From Micromonospora sp. NBC_01813 (GTDB taxonomy: Bacteria > Actinomycetota > Actinomycetes > Mycobacteriales > Micromonosporaceae), in NCBI RefSeq assembly GCF_035917335.1, contig NZ_CP109067.1:2169001-2233000 (forward strand): a stretch of DNA of 64,000 bases, written 5' to 3'. Each line of letters starts with the position of its first letter. Positions within the stretch are counted from its first letter, which is position 1. Below, piece after piece: positions 1 through 7,633 of the stretch. The translations under genes were made by a program, and so were the position numbers. The notes under the pieces are model-generated. The model saw only the letters and a list, made by a program, of their open reading frames with translations. It searched no databases and was not told the origin of the DNA.

Positions 1-78
1 CACCCCGGCGGGAACGCCCTCGAGGAGTGCCACCAGGGCGGGGCCATGGGATTCACCTGCAGTCAGCCAGCGCAACAC
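1..78 (-). CDS. aroC: Chorismate synthase, N-terminal fragment (cut by window edge)
   Basis: Only the first 26 codons are inside the window, reading leftwards from a GTG at position 78. They translate to [16 protein letters not shown] followed by [10 protein letters not shown]. This is the characteristic start of chorismate synthase, with the conserved GESHG loop at residues 8-12. The enzyme converts 5-enolpyruvylshikimate-3-phosphate to chorismate, the last step of the shikimate pathway. aroE lies about 1.3 kb upstream on the same strand, as in other actinobacterial aro clusters, although here an exporter gene on the opposite strand separates the two. No strong Shine-Dalgarno sequence is visible before the GTG. 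The identification rests on a short stretch but a distinctive one. Confidence 0.88.
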   Translation of the reverse strand, partial: MLRWLTAGESHGPALVALLEGVPAGV

Positions 79-200
79 GTCCGAAAGTGTGCCACGGCCC
101 GGTCGGCCGCCGGATCGGCACGGCACCCGCGTCCCGCCCTCCGGACACCGCGGGCATGTCCCTACCGTACGGTTGGTTCAAATCTCGGGAGGCGGTCCGC

Positions 201-1391
201 GTGCCGTACGACGTCCGGCGCCGGCCGGCGGTGCTGCTCATCCTGCTCGGCGCGGTCACCGCGGTCGGACCGCTGTCCATCGACATGTACCTGCCGGCGT
301 TCCCGGCGATCAGCGACGATCTTGGCGCGACACCGGCCCGGGTGCAGCTGTCGCTGACCGCCTGCCTGATCGGCGTGGCGCTCGGGCAACTGGTCGGCGG
401 CCCGCTCAGCGACCGCTGGGGCCGCCGCCGCCCGGTGCTGGTCGGCACCGTCTGCTACGTGCTCGTCGCCCTGGCCTGCGCGGTGGCGCCGACCGCCGAG
501 GCGCTGGTCGGGTTGCGGCTGCTGCAGGGCATCGCTGGCGGCGTCGGGGTGGTGGTGGCCCGGGCGGTGGTGCGCGATCTCTTCTCCGGCGTGGACGCGG
601 TGCGGTTCTTCTCCCGGCTGCTGATCATCTTCGGGGTCGCGCCGATCGCCGCCCCGGCGCTCGGCGCGCTGGTGCTGTCGGTCACCTCCTGGCGGGGCAT
701 CTTCGTGGTCCTGGCGGTGATCGCCGCCCTGCTCGCCGTGGTCCTGGCCCGCTGGCTGCCGGAGACGCTCCCGGCCGAGCGCCGCAACCCCGACGGGCTG
801 GCCGGCACCGCGCGGGCGGCCCGCACCGCGCTCACCGACCGGACGTTCGTCGGGTACGCGTTGACCCAGGGGTTCGCGTTCGCCGGGTTGTTCGCCTACC
901 TCGCCGGGTCGCCGTACGTGCTGCAGGACGGCTTCGGGCTCTCCCCGGCCATGTTCAGCCTGGTGTTCGGGGTCAACTCGGTGGGCCTGATCGCAATCGG
1001 GCAGCTCAACGCCCGACTGGTCGGCCGGCACCGGACACGGTCGCTGTTCGTCGGGGCCCTGGTCGCCGGCGTGCTCGCCGCGGCGGCGCTGGTGGTCGGC
1101 GCGGCCAGCGGTCAGCTGTGGCTCGTGCTGGTCCCGCTCGCGGTGTACGTCGGCAGCATCGGAATGGTGCTGCCCAACGGCACCGCCCTGGCGCTGGAGA
1201 ACCACGGCCGGCACGCCGGCACCGCCGCCGCGCTGCTCGGCGCGGTCGGCTCCGGCATCGGAGCGCTGGCAGCGCCGCTGGTCGGGTTGGCTGGCACCAC
1301 GAGCGCCCTGCCGATGGCGCTGATCATCCTCGGTGCCGCCGGATCGTCACTGACCGTCGTGCTGACGCTGGCCCGGGGCCGGACGTCCTGA
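201..1391 (+). CDS. MFS exporter of the Bcr/CflA drug-resistance type
   Basis: This is a polytopic membrane transporter of about 396 residues with roughly twelve hydrophobic segments. The first helix carries GPLSIDMYLPAFP, typical of the Bcr/CflA branch of drug/proton antiporters. The MFS loop 2-3 signature GGPLSDRWGRRRP follows. I chose the GTG at 201 because GGGAGG lies eight bases upstream and the protein then begins just before helix 1. An in-frame ATG at 156 and a longer reading frame from 27 also exist but add residues without membrane character. The gene reads away from aroC and its last 45 bases overlap the 3' end of aroE on the other strand. It interrupts the usual aroE-aroC order. 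The substrate cannot be read from sequence; export of a small drug-like compound is the family inference. Confidence 0.85.
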   Translation: MPYDVRRRPAVLLILLGAVTAVGPLSIDMYLPAFPAISDDLGATPARVQLSLTACLIGVALGQLVGGPLSDRWGRRRPVLVGTVCYVLVALACAVAPTAEALVGLRLLQGIAGGVGVVVARAVVRDLFSGVDAVRFFSRLLIIFGVAPIAAPALGALVLSVTSWRGIFVVLAVIAALLAVVLARWLPETLPAERRNPDGLAGTARAARTALTDRTFVGYALTQGFAFAGLFAYLAGSPYVLQDGFGLSPAMFSLVFGVNSVGLIAIGQLNARLVGRHRTRSLFVGALVAGVLAAAALVVGAASGQLWLVLVPLAVYVGSIGMVLPNGTALALENHGRHAGTAAALLGAVGSGIGALAAPLVGLAGTTSALPMALIILGAAGSSLTVVLTLARGRTS

Positions 1392-2273
1392 CCAGGCATC
1401 ATGCAACGCCGCCCGCATCGCCGACACCGGCGCGGCGACCCCGGTGAACTGCTCGAACTGGCCGACCGCCTGGGCGAGTAGCAGGTCCAGCCCGGACACC
1501 ACCCGGGCGCCGGCCGCCTCGGCGGCCGAGGCCAACGGGGTCGGCCAGGGGTCGTAGATCGCGTCGAAGCAGACCGTGGCCGGGGTCCACCGCAGCCGAT
1601 CGGCGAACTCGTCGGCGACGCCTTTGGGCAGCGTGGACACCAGGACGTCGGCACCGTTCGCCCCCGCCGCGCGGTCCGCCCAGTCGGCGGCGGTGAGGTT
1701 CAGGCCGAGCGCGGCCGCGACCGGCTCCAACTCGCCGACCGCCTCGGCGCGCCGGGCCAGCACCGTCACGGAATCGGCGGCCAACGCCGCCGCGGCGGCC
1801 AGCGCCGCCCGGGCGGTGCCACCGGCGCCGAGCACGGTGAACCGGGCACCGGCGCCGACTCCGGCGGCACGCAGCACCTCGACCATGCCGGGCACGTCGG
1901 TGTTGTCGGCGTACCAGCGGCCGTTCGGCCGGCGTACCAGGGTGTTGGCGGCACCGACGGCGGCCGCGACCGGCGAGACCTCGTCGGCCAGCGCGAGCGC
2001 CGTCTCCTTCAACGGCATGGTGACCGACAGGCCGGCCCAGTCGGGACCGAGACCGGCGAACAGATCGGGCAGCTCCGCCTCGGCGCACTCGATCGCGGTG
2101 TAGGTCCAGCTGGTCAGCCCGGCCGCCCGGTAGCCGGCGTTGTGGATCACCGGGGAGAGCGAGTGCGCGATCGGCTTACCGACGACCGCCGCCCGGCGAG
2201 CCCCGGTGTGGCCGGGGCCGCGCGCGATCGCACCGGCTGCCGGGCCGGACCCGGGTGGGGTGCCGCCGGTCAC
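1347..2273 (-). CDS. aroE: Shikimate dehydrogenase
   Basis: AroE performs the NADPH-dependent reduction of 3-dehydroshikimate to shikimate. Visible motifs are the substrate-binding HSLSP (about residues 37-41), the catalytic lysine in SVTMPLKE (K89), NTDVPG with the catalytic aspartate (D126), and the dinucleotide-binding GAGGTARAA near residue 149. At 308 residues it carries about 25 extra N-terminal residues rich in Gly and Pro before the conserved core. The GTG start at 2273 follows the mltG stop codon by one base, so the two are translationally coupled. A downstream start cannot be excluded. The C-terminal 45 bases overlap the convergent MFS gene. Confidence 0.95.
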   Translation of the reverse strand: MTGGTPPGSGPAAGAIARGPGHTGARRAAVVGKPIAHSLSPVIHNAGYRAAGLTSWTYTAIECAEAELPDLFAGLGPDWAGLSVTMPLKETALALADEVSPVAAAVGAANTLVRRPNGRWYADNTDVPGMVEVLRAAGVGAGARFTVLGAGGTARAALAAAAALAADSVTVLARRAEAVGELEPVAAALGLNLTAADWADRAAGANGADVLVSTLPKGVADEFADRLRWTPATVCFDAIYDPWPTPLASAAEAAGARVVSGLDLLLAQAVGQFEQFTGVAAPVSAMRAALHDAWSGRPAPGQRQHDGQ

Positions 2274-2274
2274 C

Positions 2275-3474
2275 TCAGAGCACGCCGTTCTGCCGGGCGA
2301 TCGCGATGTTGGCGTCGTGTTCGTCGACGGTCGTCGCGAACGCCGAGCGGCCTTCCTTGTCGATCGCGACGAAGAAGACCCAGTCCTCGTCCGGCGGGTT
2401 GACCGACCCTTCCAACGCGGCCTTGCCCGGATTGTTGATCGGCGTGGGCGGCAGCCCGGCGTGCGCGTGGGTGCTGTACGGGTTGCTCTCGTCGTACAGC
2501 TCTTCGCGGGTCATGTCCTTGGACGCCTTGGTCGCCTTGCCGGTCAGCTCCCAGTAGTAGTTGACCGTGACGTCGAACTGCAGGCAGCTGCACTGGAAGT
2601 CGTCGCTGTAGACCCGGTTGTAGGCGACTCGGGCGACCTTGGCAAGGTCCTCGGCGATGCCGGCCTCGGCCTGGGCCAGGGAGGCCACGATCAGCGCCTC
2701 GTACGGGCTGATCCCGCCCCGCTCGGCCTGCACCTGCTCGGCGTACTGCATGTCGCCGGTCACGGTGAGGAAGCGGTCCACCATCAGCCGGATGATCTCC
2801 GGCGCGGTGCTGTCGGGGTCGAGGTCGTAGGTGTCCGGGAAGAGGAAGCCCTCGGCCGACGCGGTGACCTGCTGGCCGTCGGTGCGGGTGAGCCACCAGT
2901 CCGGCACGCCCAGCGCGAGCGGGTCCTGCGCGGCGGCGGCGAACTCCTCGGCCGGGATGTCGGTCGCCTCGGCGAGCGCCTGGTAGATCTGCTTGGCGGT
3001 GCGACCCTCCGGGATGGTCACCCGGTTCGAGATCTTGTTCTCCAGGTCGAGCAGCAGCGCCAGCGCGGTGGCGGCGCTCATCTCCAGGCGCAGCTGGTAG
3101 AAGCCGGGCTGGATGTTCTGGCTCCGGGAGTTGTTGCGGGCCTCGTTGGTGAAGGCCTTCGTGCTCTTGATCACGCCGGCCTCGACGAGGGTGTTGCCGA
3201 TGTCGGTGGCGGTTTCACCGGAGTTGACCTGCACGACCACCTCGCCGGTGCCGCCACCCTCGTAGTCCGGGGTGGCGAGCAGGTTCTGCACCCGGTCGAA
3301 GCCGTACCAGACGCCGCCGCCGAGTAGGCCGAGCATCAGCAGGGTGACCAGCAGTGCGGCGACGGTCTTGCCGCGGCCGCTACCGCCGGACGACTTTTTG
3401 CGCCGGGCACCGCGACGGTGCCGGCCCTTGTCCGCCCGGTCCTCGAAGGCAAGGTCCAGTTCGTCGATCATCAC
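2275..3474 (-). CDS. mltG: Endolytic murein transglycosylase MltG (YceG-like)
   Basis: MltG cleaves nascent peptidoglycan strands at the membrane and helps set glycan length. The protein (399 residues) has a basic Ser/Gly-rich cytoplasmic N-terminus, one membrane helix at about residues 38-58 and a long extracytoplasmic YceG domain. The conserved active-site region reads ASLAQAEAG, where E270 is the likely catalytic glutamate. It is followed by the family block LQFDVTVNYYWEL and the C-terminal GLPPTPINNPG. The GTG start overlaps the ruvX stop in a GTGA arrangement. Position between ruvX and aroE is the standard actinobacterial order. Confidence 0.93.
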   Translation of the reverse strand: MMIDELDLAFEDRADKGRHRRGARRKKSSGGSGRGKTVAALLVTLLMLGLLGGGVWYGFDRVQNLLATPDYEGGGTGEVVVQVNSGETATDIGNTLVEAGVIKSTKAFTNEARNNSRSQNIQPGFYQLRLEMSAATALALLLDLENKISNRVTIPEGRTAKQIYQALAEATDIPAEEFAAAAQDPLALGVPDWWLTRTDGQQVTASAEGFLFPDTYDLDPDSTAPEIIRLMVDRFLTVTGDMQYAEQVQAERGGISPYEALIVASLAQAEAGIAEDLAKVARVAYNRVYSDDFQCSCLQFDVTVNYYWELTGKATKASKDMTREELYDESNPYSTHAHAGLPPTPINNPGKAALEGSVNPPDEDWVFFVAIDKEGRSAFATTVDEHDANIAIARQNGVL

Positions 3475-3968
3475 ATCCGCCTCCGCTGCGTATCCAGCCA
3501 GCTCTGCAGGATCTCCACGGCAGCCGCCTGATCGACCACCGCGCGCTGGCGCCGTCCCCGGACACCCCGCTCGGACAGCCTACGGCTAGCGACCACCGTC
3601 GACATCCTTTCGTCCGTCATCAGCACCGGAATCGGCGCAACCGCAACGCTCAGTGACTGTATATATGCGGTGACGGCATCGGCAGCCGGCCCGTGGCGTC
3701 CGGCGAGGTTCACCGGCAAACCGACGATAACCTCATACACCTCGTATTCGTCTACTATTTGGACAATTTTTGTTATATCCGATGGAATGGGGCCAGACGG
3801 GTCGGTGGATGCGGTTCCGACACCGCTCGACCTGTCCCGCTGCACCGTCAGCAGCGGAGTGGCGAGGATGCCGTCCGGGTCGCTGATCGCCAGACCGACC
3901 CGGACCTGTCCCACATCGACGCCGAGCCGGCGACCACGGACGAAGCCCGCTGACATCGCCTCGTTCAC
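3471..3968 (-). CDS. ruvX: Putative pre-16S rRNA nuclease / YqgF-type Holliday junction resolvase-like protein
   Basis: The RNase H-like fold is recognised from GVDVGQVRVGLAISD near the N-terminus, VGLPVNLAG in the middle, the DERMST block, and a C-terminal DQAAAVEILQSWLD. YqgF proteins process the 5' end of 16S rRNA in E. coli; the resolvase name is historical. At 165 residues it is slightly longer than the common 135-150, owing to an N-terminal stretch and a Ser/Asp-rich insertion around residues 45-60. The start is a GTG at 3968; an ATG at 3956 is an alternative. It lies 39 bases after alaS and overlaps mltG by four bases, so it belongs to the same transcription unit. Confidence 0.9.
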   Translation of the reverse strand: MNEAMSAGFVRGRRLGVDVGQVRVGLAISDPDGILATPLLTVQRDRSSGVGTASTDPSGPIPSDITKIVQIVDEYEVYEVIVGLPVNLAGRHGPAADAVTAYIQSLSVAVAPIPVLMTDERMSTVVASRRLSERGVRGRRQRAVVDQAAAVEILQSWLDTQRRRM

Positions 3969-4007
3969 CGCCGCACCTGCCGCCTGCCGCCCGTCACCTG
4001 TCGTCCG

Positions 4008-6692
4008 TCACGCCGACTCGACGATCGCCTTCTCCACGGCGGCCAGCAGGTTCGGTGCCTCCGCCGCCGGCAGACCGCCGCCCTGCGCCAGGTCGGCGTT
4101 CCCGCCGCCCCGACCGCGCAGCGCACCCTTGACCAGATCGGCCGCCGAGATGCCACGCCCCTTGCCGGCCGCGTTCACCGCCACCACCAACGACGCCTTG
4201 CCGTTCGACCGGGCGGCGACCGCCACCACCCCGGGACGGGACGGATCGATCTTGCCGCGGATCTCCTGGGCGAGCGTCCGCACGTCGTTGCCGGCCGCGC
4301 CGTCCGGCGCCTCCGTCCCCACGTACGCCACCCCGCCCAGGTCGCGAGCCTGGGCGACCAGCGCCGCAGCGCCGCCCAGCACCAACTGCGCCCGCAGCTT
4401 CTCCAGCTCCTTCTCCGCGTCCCGCAACTGGGTCACGGTCTGCTGCACCCGGTCGGCGACCTGATCGGCCGGCACCCGGTACAGCTCCGCGAGCCGGGCC
4501 ACCAGCAGGTGCTCGCGGGCCAGGAAGTTGAACGCGTCGATGCCGACCAGCGCCTCCACCCGGCGCACCCCGGAGCCGATCGACGACTCCGAAAGGATCT
4601 TGACCAGGCCGAGCTGCCCGGAGCGGGTCACGTGGGTCCCGCCGCACAGTTCGCGGGCGTAGTCACCGACCTCGATGACCCGCACCTCGTCGCCGTACTT
4701 CTCACCGAACAGCGCCATCGCGCCGAGGCGGCGCGCCTCCTCCTGGGAGGTGACGAACGCGTTCACCTCCAGATCCCGCAGCAGCACCTCGTTGACCTGC
4801 TGTTCGATGTCGACCAGCACCGACGGGGAGACGGCTCCCGGGGTGTTGAAGTCGAACCGCAACCGGCCCGGCGCGTTCAACGAACCCGCCTGGGTCGCCG
4901 ACTCCCCGAGGAAGTTCCGCATGGTCTGGTGCACCAGGTGGGTCGCGGTGTGCGACCGGGAGATCGCCCGCCGCCGGGCGACGTCGATCTCGGCGTACCC
5001 GGTCTCACCGGAACGCACCTCGCCGCGGACCACCCGGGCCTTGTGCACGACCAACCCCGGCACCGGCGACTGCACGTCGAAGATCTCGACCCGGCCGTCG
5101 CCGACGGTCAGCAGACCCGTGTCCGGCTGCTGGCCACCGCCCTCGGCGTAGAACGGCGTGCTGTCGAGCACCAGCTCGATGACGTCGCCCTCACCGGCCA
5201 CCGGCAGCACGACCCCGTCGGTGCCGAGCACCGCGCGCACCCGCGACTCACGGGCCACCTCCGCGTACCCGGTGAACTCCACCGGGCCACCCGCGTCGAG
5301 CACTCCCCGGTAGGCCGACATGTCGACGTGGCCGGTCTTGCGCGCCCGCGCGTCCGCCTTCGCCCGCGTCCGCTGCTCGGACATCAGCCGGCGGAAGCCG
5401 TCGGAATCCACCGACAGGCCCTGCTCGGCGGCGATCTCCAAGGTCAGATCGATCGGGAAGCCGTAGGTGTCGTGCAGCTGGAACGCCTTGTCACCGGCGA
5501 GCTTCGCTCCGCCGGCGGCCTTCGTCTCGGAAATCGCCAGGTCCAGGATCGTGGTACCGGAACGCAACGTCGCCAGGAAGGCGTCCTCCTCGGCGTACGC
5601 GTACGTCGAGATCCGCTCGAAGTCGGCGGCCAACTCCGGGTACGACGGCGCCATGCAGTCGCGGGCCACCGGGAGCAGCTCCGGCAACGCCCGTTCCTGC
5701 CAGCCCAGCAGCCGTACCGACCGGATCGCCCGCCGCATGATCCGCCGCAGCACATATCCCCGGCCTTCGTTGCCCGGGGTCACCCCGTCGCCGATCAGCA
5801 TCAGCGCGGTCCGCACGTGGTCGGCGATCACCCGCAGCCGTACGTCGTCGGGATGCGACTCCGTCGCCGCCGGACCGGACTGGACGCCGTACCGCTTACC
5901 GGTCAGCTCGGCCGCCCGGTCCAGCACCGGACGCACCTCGTCGATCTCGTAGAGGTTGTCCACCCCCTGCAGGATCGACGCGATCCGCTCCAGGCCCATG
6001 CCGGTGTCGATGTTCTTCTTCGGCAGGTCGCCGACGATGCGGAACCGCTCCTTGTCGAGCACGTCGGTGATCTCGTACTGCATGAAGACGAGGTTCCAGA
6101 ACTCCAGGAACCGGTCCTCGTCGACCTCCGGACCGCCGTCGGGCCCGTAGGCCGGACCGCGGTCGTAGTACAACTCCGAGCACGGCCCGGCCGGCCCGGG
6201 GATGCCCATCGACCAGAAGTTGTCCTTGTTGCCCCGGCGGACGATCCGCTGCGCCGGCACCCCGGTCCGCCGCCAGATGTCGGCCGCCTCGTCGTCGTCG
6301 AGGTAGACCGTCACCCAGATCCGCTCCGGGTCCATGCCGAAACCGCCCTGCTCCACCGGCTTGGTGGACAGGTCCCAGGCGAGCGGGATCGCACCTTCCT
6401 TGAAGTAGTCGCCGAAGGAGAAGTTGCCGTTCATCTGGAAGAAGGTGCCGTGCCGCGACGTCTTGCCGACCTCGTCGATGTCCGGGGTACGGATGCACTT
6501 CTGCACGCTCGTCGCCCGCTGGTACGGCGGGGTGCGCTGGCCGAGGAAGAACGGCACGAACTGCACCATGCCCGCGTTGATGAACAGCAGGTTCGGGTCA
6601 TCGATCGCGGGCAGCGGAGCGGACGGCACCACGGCGTGACCGTTGTCCTCGAAATGCGCGAGGAACCGCCGCTTGATCTCCGCTGTCTTCAC
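4008..6692 (-). CDS. alaS: Alanyl-tRNA synthetase
   Basis: AlaRS charges tRNA-Ala and edits mischarged Ser and Gly. The 894-residue protein has all expected domains in order. The N-terminal class II catalytic core starts with [13 protein letters not shown] and contains motif 2 with [16 protein letters not shown]. The tRNA-recognition domain follows, then the editing domain with zinc-binding HTATHLVH and, further on, CGGTHV. The glycine-rich C-terminal (DHHA1-like) domain closes it with [11 protein letters not shown]. The length matches the family. Its ATG overlaps the stop of the upstream small membrane protein gene by four bases. A very long open frame on the opposite strand is a GC-composition shadow of this gene. 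Confidence 0.97.
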   Translation of the reverse strand: MKTAEIKRRFLAHFEDNGHAVVPSAPLPAIDDPNLLFINAGMVQFVPFFLGQRTPPYQRATSVQKCIRTPDIDEVGKTSRHGTFFQMNGNFSFGDYFKEGAIPLAWDLSTKPVEQGGFGMDPERIWVTVYLDDDEAADIWRRTGVPAQRIVRRGNKDNFWSMGIPGPAGPCSELYYDRGPAYGPDGGPEVDEDRFLEFWNLVFMQYEITDVLDKERFRIVGDLPKKNIDTGMGLERIASILQGVDNLYEIDEVRPVLDRAAELTGKRYGVQSGPAATESHPDDVRLRVIADHVRTALMLIGDGVTPGNEGRGYVLRRIMRRAIRSVRLLGWQERALPELLPVARDCMAPSYPELAADFERISTYAYAEEDAFLATLRSGTTILDLAISETKAAGGAKLAGDKAFQLHDTYGFPIDLTLEIAAEQGLSVDSDGFRRLMSEQRTRAKADARARKTGHVDMSAYRGVLDAGGPVEFTGYAEVARESRVRAVLGTDGVVLPVAGEGDVIELVLDSTPFYAEGGGQQPDTGLLTVGDGRVEIFDVQSPVPGLVVHKARVVRGEVRSGETGYAEIDVARRRAISRSHTATHLVHQTMRNFLGESATQAGSLNAPGRLRFDFNTPGAVSPSVLVDIEQQVNEVLLRDLEVNAFVTSQEEARRLGAMALFGEKYGDEVRVIEVGDYARELCGGTHVTRSGQLGLVKILSESSIGSGVRRVEALVGIDAFNFLAREHLLVARLAELYRVPADQVADRVQQTVTQLRDAEKELEKLRAQLVLGGAAALVAQARDLGGVAYVGTEAPDGAAGNDVRTLAQEIRGKIDPSRPGVVAVAARSNGKASLVVAVNAAGKGRGISAADLVKGALRGRGGGNADLAQGGGLPAAEAPNLLAAVEKAIVESA

Positions 6693-6994
6693 CGCACGTC
6701 CTCCTGGGGGAAAATCTCGTTGTCACCGATCGTCGGATCGCCCCGCAACTCGGCGAACTGGTCGTCGAACGCCACGCCCTCGGCGAACGCGGCCTGGATC
6801 TGCTGCTCGCGCTCTGCCATGCCCTCGCGGACGTCCTCCACGAAGGTACGGACCGACTCCACCAGACCACCAGCGGATTCCGACAGCGAGGCGGCGACGC
6901 CCGACGGCGTGTAGGACTGCGCGGTCCGGGTCAGCTTGCGCACCACCAGGGCACCGACGGCGAGACCCACACCGAGCCAGAGCAGGCGTTTCAT
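6689..6994 (-). CDS. Small membrane-anchored protein, DUF6167-like
   Basis: This 101-residue protein has one N-terminal hydrophobic helix ([20 protein letters not shown]) followed by a charged, probably helical tail rich in Glu and Gln. The position directly upstream of alaS and the sequence type match the actinobacterial family I know as DUF6167; its function is unknown. The stop overlaps the alaS start (ATGA), which implies coupled translation. It ends with an acidic segment containing IFPQEDVR. The DUF assignment is from memory of the family and its genomic position. Confidence 0.75.
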   Translation of the reverse strand: MKRLLWLGVGLAVGALVVRKLTRTAQSYTPSGVAASLSESAGGLVESVRTFVEDVREGMAEREQQIQAAFAEGVAFDDQFAELRGDPTIGDNEIFPQEDVR

Positions 6995-7010
6995 GACAGC
7001 GTCCTCTCGC

Positions 7011-7472
7011 TCATCCGGCGCTGCGCCGGGCGGCCCGGCGGCGCTGCTTGAGTTCGGTCCGTACGTCGCGCTCCTGCTCGGCGCTACGCCGGGCGGAAGC
7101 GGCCCGGCGTACGCCGTACCCGAACGCGGCGACCTTCACCAGCGGGTTGGCCGCAGCGGCCGAGACCACAGTGGCCAGGTTCGCCACGTTGGCAGTGACG
7201 TTCTGCGCGTGACCGGTCATCGTGTCGATCTTGGCAAGCTGGATGTTGACGCCGTCCAAGGTCGTGTGCACCTGGCTCAACGCGGTGTTCACGTTCTCGA
7301 CGGACGTGTTGACCTGGCCGAGTAGCGGACCACTCCGGTCGTTGAGATCGTTGATCGCCCGGGTCGCGGCGTCCACGGTGTGCCGCAGCCGCAGAATCGG
7401 CACCGCGAGCACGAGCACCAGCATCAGGAACGCCCCGGCGGCCACCAACGCCGCGATCTGTCCACCATCCAT
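7011..7472 (-). CDS. DUF948 domain membrane protein
   Basis: This is a 153-residue protein with an N-terminal membrane helix (about residues 7-27) followed by a long heptad-like amphipathic region. That region contains the repeated pattern N-x-x-L-x-x-V typical of DUF948 proteins (VNTSVENVNTAL, VHTTLDGVNIQL). The C-terminus is strongly basic (KQRRRAARRSAG). DUF948 proteins are membrane-tethered coiled coils of unknown role, usually found upstream of alaS in actinobacteria. The gene lies 16 bases before the DUF6167-like gene in the same direction and probably heads the alaS operon. The 161 bases upstream (7473-7633) hold no recognisable gene; any promoter would lie there, but I see no convincing -35/-10 pair. 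Confidence 0.8.
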   Translation of the reverse strand: MDGGQIAALVAAGAFLMLVLVLAVPILRLRHTVDAATRAINDLNDRSGPLLGQVNTSVENVNTALSQVHTTLDGVNIQLAKIDTMTGHAQNVTANVANLATVVSAAAANPLVKVAAFGYGVRRAASARRSAEQERDVRTELKQRRRAARRSAG

Positions 7473-7633
7473 GCCTGCCTGTCCTCCTCTATACGAACCG
7501 CCTGCCCCGACCGCGACCCGGTACGCAGGTCGTACCCTGCGGGCACGCCACGCCGACCCGGCCTACTACACCGCCGTGGTCAGCGGACGCGGCACCACCG
7601 GTGCAGACCCTACCGTCAGTGATGGTCGTCCGC

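Noticed and set aside
172-190. ggttcaaatc-like sequence resembling a tRNA T-arm
   Set aside because: Flanking bases do not form the T-stem, and no anticodon or acceptor arm can be drawn around it.
2140-3327. 395-codon open frame antisense to mltG
   Set aside because: A GC-skew shadow of mltG with no recognisable motif and no ribosome-binding site.
4509-6914. 801-codon open frame antisense to alaS
   Set aside because: It mirrors alaS and gives a composition-driven His/Arg/Asp-rich product without domains; alaS is unambiguous.
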